Positions 32,367 to 36,398 of a DNA stretch of 36,398 nucleotides are shown here, in pieces (positions within the stretch are counted from its first letter, which is position 1; each line of letters starts with the position of its first letter). A program made the position numbers and the translations under genes. The notes under the pieces are model-generated. The model saw only the letters and a program-made list of their open reading frames with translations. It was not told where the DNA came from and searched no databases. Source of the stretch: Perlabentimonas gracilis (GTDB lineage Bacteria > Bacteroidota > Bacteroidia > Bacteroidales > Tenuifilaceae); contig NZ_JAANIG010000040.1 in the NCBI RefSeq assembly GCF_011174675.1, forward strand, positions 1-36,398, given 5' to 3'.

Positions 32367-33608
32367 ATGAGTTTACAACAAAATTCATCAACCCTCAACA
32401 TCAATAAAATCCGAGCCGATTTTCCCATCCTAAACCAACAGGTACATGGTAAACCTCTGGTTTATTTCGATAACGGCGCCACCACCCAGAAGCCAACCTG
32501 CGTACTCGATACCATTGGCTATTTTTACAACCAAGTAAATTCCAATATCCACAGGGGGGTGCATAAGCTAAGCGACGAGTCCACCCGTGCATACGAGGAG
32601 GCGCGCGAGGTGGTGCGCTCGTTTATCAATGCCAAAAGCATTAAGGAGATAGTGTTCACCTCGGGTACAACTGCAAGCATAAACCTGGTTGCCTTCTCGT
32701 TTGGCGAGGCGTTTATTTCTGAGGGCGATGAGGTAATTGTATCGGAAATGGAGCACCACTCCAATATTGTGCCGTGGCAACTCATGTGCGAGCGCAAAAA
32801 AGCTACGCTAAAAGTTTTACCTTTTGACGATAATGGTGAGGTTGAAGTTAGTAAGCTCGACGAGCTAATTACCGATAGAACTAAGATTTTAGCCGTAACC
32901 CACGTCTCAAACACCCTGGGTACGGTAAACCCCATTAAGAATATTATTGCAAAGGCGCATAGCCGCAACGTTAAGGTGCTTATTGATGGCGCGCAGGGCG
33001 TAAAGCATGGAGTGATTGATGTGCAGGCGTTGGATGCCGATTTTTATGTATTCTCGGGTCATAAACTCTACGGACCAACGGGCATAGGCGTTTTGTATGG
33101 TAAGGAGGAGTTGCTAGAGCAGCTACCCCCATGGCAGGGTGGTGGCGATATGATTGCTACCGTATCGTTTACCAAAACCGTATACAACGAGTTGCCCTTT
33201 AAGTTCGAGGCGGGAACGGCCAACTACATTGGTGCGGCAGGGCTGGCCACGGCCATAAAGTATTACCAATCCGTTGGAATTGAAAATGCCGTGCGCTACG
33301 AGACCGAGCTGCTCGAGTATGCCACCCAGCAGCTGCTAGCCATCGATGGGGTAAGAATTTATGGAACTGCCAAGGAAAAGGCATCCATCATATCGTTTGT
33401 GGTGGGTGATATTCACCCCTACGATACGGGTATGATACTCGACAAGATGGGCATTGCTGTACGAACTGGCACCCACTGCACCGAGCCCGTTATGGCTCAT
33501 TTTGGAATTGATGGCACAGTGCGCGCATCGCTGGCCTTTTACAACACCCGCGAGGAGATTGATAAACTTATTGAGGGCGTGACAAGGGTTAAAATGATGT
33601 TTGGGTAG
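32367..33608 (+). CDS. sufS: Cysteine desulfurase SufS
   Basis: A 413-residue PLP enzyme that takes sulfur from cysteine for cluster assembly. The start region YFDNGATTQKP, the PLP-lysine motif FSGHKLYGPTGIGVLYG (K233), the QGGGDMI segment and the active-site loop RTGTHCTEPVM (C371) place it in the group II SufS/CsdA type. Length is normal. It is separated from sufD by the toxin-antitoxin remnant, and no sufE or sufU partner follows. A 10-bp palindrome TTAGCGCTAA precedes the start at 32345-32354. Confidence 0.97.
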   Translation: MSLQQNSSTLNINKIRADFPILNQQVHGKPLVYFDNGATTQKPTCVLDTIGYFYNQVNSNIHRGVHKLSDESTRAYEEAREVVRSFINAKSIKEIVFTSGTTASINLVAFSFGEAFISEGDEVIVSEMEHHSNIVPWQLMCERKKATLKVLPFDDNGEVEVSKLDELITDRTKILAVTHVSNTLGTVNPIKNIIAKAHSRNVKVLIDGAQGVKHGVIDVQALDADFYVFSGHKLYGPTGIGVLYGKEELLEQLPPWQGGGDMIATVSFTKTVYNELPFKFEAGTANYIGAAGLATAIKYYQSVGIENAVRYETELLEYATQQLLAIDGVRIYGTAKEKASIISFVVGDIHPYDTGMILDKMGIAVRTGTHCTEPVMAHFGIDGTVRASLAFYNTREEIDKLIEGVTRVKMMFG

Positions 33609-33650
33609 ATTTCCGGCACTTTACCAAACCTTAAACCATAAGAATTAGAG

Positions 33651-34280
33651 ATGAAAAAAATTGTTCTTTTAAGCCTTCTCCTTATCTCAGTGCAGATATC
33701 ATATTCGCAGATAAATGCAATTACCGAAAGAGGCGATGAGGTTATTCTATACAACGATGGCACCTGGAAGTACCTCCATGAAGATACCGTTGAAAGTTCT
33801 CAGGTTCATATCAACGAAAAAAAGTTTTTTAAGGATGAGAAATCCTCATTCCTCGTTAAGAGCTCGAAGGTCAATGTTGGGCTATGGATAGACCCAAAAG
33901 CCTGGACATTCACAAAAGGAACAGAAAACGATGCTCACGAATATCTTTACCAAAAAAGGGGAGAGGATCTGTATGCAATGTTTATATCGGAACGAGTTCG
34001 GATTCCTGTTGAGACTCTTAAGGGCATTGCAGTTCAAAACGCAAAGGGTGTATCGCCCGATATTAGGGTTATTCGCGAGGAGTTTAGGAATGTTAACGGC
34101 GTGAAAGTATTTATGATGCAGATGTCGGGTACTATACAGGGGATGAGGTTTGTGTACTATGGCTATTACTACTCTAACTCAAGCGGTACTATTCAGCTTA
34201 TAACCTATACTGGTGAAAATCTGTTCGAGGGGTATTTTGATGACATTGAGACGTTTTTAAATGGCCTTGTTGAACTCTAA
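33651..34280 (+). CDS. Secreted protein of unknown function
   Basis: A 209-residue protein with a signal peptide (IVLLSLLLISVQISYSQ). Directly after it comes ITERGDEVILYNDGTWKYL (about 24-42), the small strand-rich GxxVxLxxDGTW motif common near the N-terminus of secreted Bacteroidota proteins. The remaining domain (about 65-209) has mixed strands and a long helix and belongs to no family that I recognise. It starts 42 bp after sufS on the same strand and may be read from the same transcript, but nothing connects it to iron-sulfur assembly. Confidence 0.75.
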   Translation: MKKIVLLSLLLISVQISYSQINAITERGDEVILYNDGTWKYLHEDTVESSQVHINEKKFFKDEKSSFLVKSSKVNVGLWIDPKAWTFTKGTENDAHEYLYQKRGEDLYAMFISERVRIPVETLKGIAVQNAKGVSPDIRVIREEFRNVNGVKVFMMQMSGTIQGMRFVYYGYYYSNSSGTIQLITYTGENLFEGYFDDIETFLNGLVEL

Positions 34281-34440
34281 CCTTTTGGTTGAGAGGCGAA
34301 AATAGATTTATCTAGCCCATCATATCATCATCAGCTAGCTCTATTGATTGGTTAATTCCCAATTTTATTACTCTTAACGATTTTAATTTTTGCAGGGATT
34401 GAAAAGCAGACCAAACATTCAATGGTCGCCCAAAAATCTA

Positions 34441-34448
34441 TATCTTTG
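34441..34448 (+). promoter_or_regulatory. Probable -7 box of lysS; decides the start
   Basis: TATCTTTG fits TAnnTTTG and lies 28 bases before the ATG at 34477. The in-frame ATG at 34390 is upstream of it and is therefore unlikely to be used. No clear -33. Confidence 0.55.
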
Positions 34449-34476
34449 CAGCCGAATTTTCAATACTTTACATACT

Positions 34477-36195
34477 ATGTTTGAACTTAGTGAACAGGAA
34501 CAGCTACGTAGAGCATCGCTTGCCGAGATGCGTAAGCTGGGGGTTGATCCATACCCTGCGGCCCAATACCCCGTAAGCCATTACTCATCGGATATTAACA
34601 ACAACTTCGACTCGCTAAGCGAGGCCAAAACCGAGGTTTGCGTGGCAGGGCGTATCATGACCCGTAGGATCATGGGTAACGCATCGTTTTTCGAGATTCA
34701 GGATCAGATGGGTAGGGTACAGGTGTATATCCGCCGCGACGATATTTGCCCTGGTGACGACAAAACCCTTTACAATACCGTTTTTAAGAAATTGCTAGAT
34801 ATTGGCGATATAGTTGGCATTAAGGGATTTGTTTTTAAAACCCAAATGGGTGAGATTTCCATACACACCCAGGAGCTAACCGTGCTGGCCAAATCAATTC
34901 GTCCGCTGCCCATTGTTAAGGAGAAGGATGGCCAAACATTCGATGCTTTTACCGATCCTGAGCAGCGCTATCGCCAGCGTTACGTCGATTTGGTGGTAAA
35001 CCCCAAGGTGCGCGACACCTTTATCAAGCGTAGCCAGATAATTAACACCATGCGCAACTTTTTCAACTCAAAGGGTTACCTCGAGGTTGAAACGCCCATA
35101 CTGCAGCCTATTCCCGGAGGCGCTGCTGCCCGTCCTTTCATTACGCATCACAATGCGTTGGATATGCCGTTATATCTTCGTATTGCCAACGAGCTGTACC
35201 TAAAAAGGCTTATTGTTGGCGGATTTGATGGCGTGTACGAGTTTGCCAAGGATTTCCGCAACGAGGGTATGGATCGTACACACAATCCCGAATTCACCGT
35301 TATGGAGATTTACGTTGCCTACAAGGATTACTTCTGGATGATGGATTTTACCGAGGAGATGATTGAGCGTGTGGCCCTAGCCCTACACAATACCACCAAG
35401 GTAACCGTTGGCGACAAGGAGATTGACTTTAAGCGTCCGTTCCGCCGCGTAACCATGACCGATGCCATTAAGGAGTACGCAGGTGTTGATATCACCGGAA
35501 AGAATGAGGATGAGCTGCGCCAAATCTGCACCGATTTGGGCATTGAGGTGGACGAGTCCATGGGTAAGGGCAAGCTAATCGACGAGATTTTTGGCGAGAA
35601 GTGTGAGCATCACTTTATTCAGCCTACTTTTATAACCGATTACCCCATTGAGATGTCGCCGCTATGTAAGCGCCATCGGACAAACCCTGAGCTAACCGAG
35701 CGCTTTGAGCTCATGGTGAATGGCAAGGAGCTGTGCAATGCCTATAGTGAACTCAACGACCCCATCGATCAGCTAGAGCGTTTCCAAGATCAGCTTAAGC
35801 TAAGCGAGAAGGGCGACGACGAGGCCATGTTTATCGACCACGACTTTGTGCGCGCCCTGGAGTACGGCATGCCAACCTGCTCGGGCATGGGCATTGGAAT
35901 TGACCGGTTGACCATGTTCATGACCAACCAATCGTCCATTCAGGATGTGCTATTCTTCCCACAGATGAAGCCCGAACCCAAATCGCGCAAGGACTCCCCC
36001 GAGGCATATGCAAAGGTTGGTATTCCAGCAGAGTGGGTTCCCGTACTGCAAAAGATGGGGCACACCACCGTAGCCTCGCTAAAAGGGTTAAAGGCCGGCA
36101 AGCTGTTTAACGACCTTTGCGGTTACAACAAGAAGAATAAGCTGGGCTTAGATAACCCTGCCATGGAGGATGTGGCCAAGTGGATAGAGGGCTAG
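34477..36195 (+). CDS. lysS: Lysyl-tRNA synthetase, class II
   Basis: A 572-residue enzyme that charges tRNA-Lys. An N-terminal OB-fold anticodon-binding domain (about 45-150; [20 protein letters not shown]) precedes the catalytic domain with motif 2 [15 protein letters not shown] (about 265-279), [12 protein letters not shown], and motif 3 [11 protein letters not shown] (about 466-476). After the usual end of the catalytic domain ([11 protein letters not shown]) there is an extension of about 70 residues with [20 protein letters not shown], which looks like a small helical helix-hairpin-helix-like add-on present in Bacteroidota LysRS. The ATG at 34477 follows the promoter box. A strong terminator follows the gene. 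Confidence 0.97.
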   Translation: MFELSEQEQLRRASLAEMRKLGVDPYPAAQYPVSHYSSDINNNFDSLSEAKTEVCVAGRIMTRRIMGNASFFEIQDQMGRVQVYIRRDDICPGDDKTLYNTVFKKLLDIGDIVGIKGFVFKTQMGEISIHTQELTVLAKSIRPLPIVKEKDGQTFDAFTDPEQRYRQRYVDLVVNPKVRDTFIKRSQIINTMRNFFNSKGYLEVETPILQPIPGGAAARPFITHHNALDMPLYLRIANELYLKRLIVGGFDGVYEFAKDFRNEGMDRTHNPEFTVMEIYVAYKDYFWMMDFTEEMIERVALALHNTTKVTVGDKEIDFKRPFRRVTMTDAIKEYAGVDITGKNEDELRQICTDLGIEVDESMGKGKLIDEIFGEKCEHHFIQPTFITDYPIEMSPLCKRHRTNPELTERFELMVNGKELCNAYSELNDPIDQLERFQDQLKLSEKGDDEAMFIDHDFVRALEYGMPTCSGMGIGIDRLTMFMTNQSSIQDVLFFPQMKPEPKSRKDSPEAYAKVGIPAEWVPVLQKMGHTTVASLKGLKAGKLFNDLCGYNKKNKLGLDNPAMEDVAKWIEG

Positions 36196-36212
36196 ACTAG
36201 CTATTTTGATAT

Positions 36213-36252
36213 AACAAAAAGCGTTGAGATTGGGTTCTCAACGCTTTTTGTT
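36213..36252. terminator. Strong intrinsic terminator after lysS
   Basis: AACAAAAAGCGTTGAGA pairs with TCTCAACGCTTTTTGTT over 17 bp with a six-base loop. A/T-rich arms make it usable from both directions. Confidence 0.9.
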
Positions 36253-36315
36253 GATTTACTATATGTACCCTTAATATACCATCGTCCGGATGTTCTTTGG
36301 GATCAGTTTAAAAAG

Positions 36316-36346
36316 TTGTGGAGAAATGATAAAAGCATAATCTTTG
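36316..36346 (+). promoter_or_regulatory. Near-consensus promoter before the last partial gene
   Basis: TTG (36316-36318), 19 bases, then TAATCTTTG (36338-36346), one base longer than TAnnTTTG. It lies 22 bases before an ATG at 36369. Confidence 0.4.
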
Positions 36347-36368
36347 TAGTTTTTAAATTACCAGGATT

Positions 36369-36398
36369 ATGTCATCAGATAACGAACATTTTAACAGT
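36369..36398 (+). CDS. Start of a gene cut by the window end
   Basis: Ten codons (MSSDNEHFNS) follow an AGGA (36363-36366) and a near-consensus promoter. Too little is present to name it. Confidence 0.5.
   Translation, partial: MSSDNEHFNS

Noticed and set aside
34342-34384. Possible remnant of the IVS-like element before lysS (TTAACGATTTT at 34374-34384)
   Set aside because: Only 11 bases match the element end, in AT-rich DNA, with no second arm or gene; chance is likely.

Overview
The window looks like a chromosomal segment of a Bacteroidota bacterium, probably Bacteroidales or a related order. The grounds are repeated -7 boxes of the form TAnnTTTG with a TTG about 19-22 bases upstream, ECF sigma/FecR pairs with DUF4974 ends, STN and CarboxypepD_reg domains, a sufBCDS cluster, and a class II LysRS with a C-terminal extension. 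Genus and species cannot be fixed from the sequence alone. No rRNA, tRNA or CRISPR array was seen.

Layout. (1) Positions 1-1992 are an accessory patch: the N-terminus of an IS3-type transposase OrfA, an AT-rich orphan membrane protein, a ParE/RelE-type toxin-antitoxin pair, and dispersed GC-rich repeats on both sides of that pair. (2) 1993-3351 (-) encodes one polypeptide that joins an ECF sigma factor to a FecR-type anti-sigma factor, with no receptor gene beside it. (3) 3716-9719 (+) is housekeeping: lipA, lipB and recJ (lipoate synthesis and recombination), then gpsA and pgi. (4) 9807-12574 (+) holds a bile-acid/sodium-symporter-family protein with two BamE-like repeats on its N-terminus, and a PlsC-type acyltransferase. 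Two minus-strand genes follow: a secreted unknown and a DUF438/hemerythrin/PAS sensor. (5) 14656-20880 (+) is a six-gene operon: a small membrane protein, a TetR regulator, an MmpL/RND exporter, an OMPLA-like outer-membrane protein, a LolA-like protein and a beta-barrel. A perfect 20-bp palindrome sits inside its promoter. (6) 20956-22629 (-) is a porin plus FMN-binding-domain pair. (7) 22824-27346 (+) holds two paralogous CarboxypepD_reg proteins flanking a conventional ECF sigma factor and FecR; the second paralogue carries an STN signalling domain but no TonB-dependent barrel. (8) 27576-33608 (+) is the Suf iron-sulfur cluster locus sufB-sufC-(insert)-sufD-(insert)-sufS. One insert is a four-helix-bundle gene bracketed by inverted repeats; the other is a toxin-antitoxin remnant whose toxin is broken. 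(9) 33651 to the end holds a secreted unknown, lysS with a strong terminator, and the first codons of another gene.

Most noteworthy are the single-chain sigma/FecR protein, the STN-bearing non-TonB protein next to a sigma/FecR pair, the TetR-controlled envelope export operon with a readable operator, the BamE-repeat/BASS fusion, and the two insertions into the suf locus. LipA and LipB jointly make the lipoyl cofactor, and LipA is itself an iron-sulfur enzyme that would depend on the Suf machinery in the same window.
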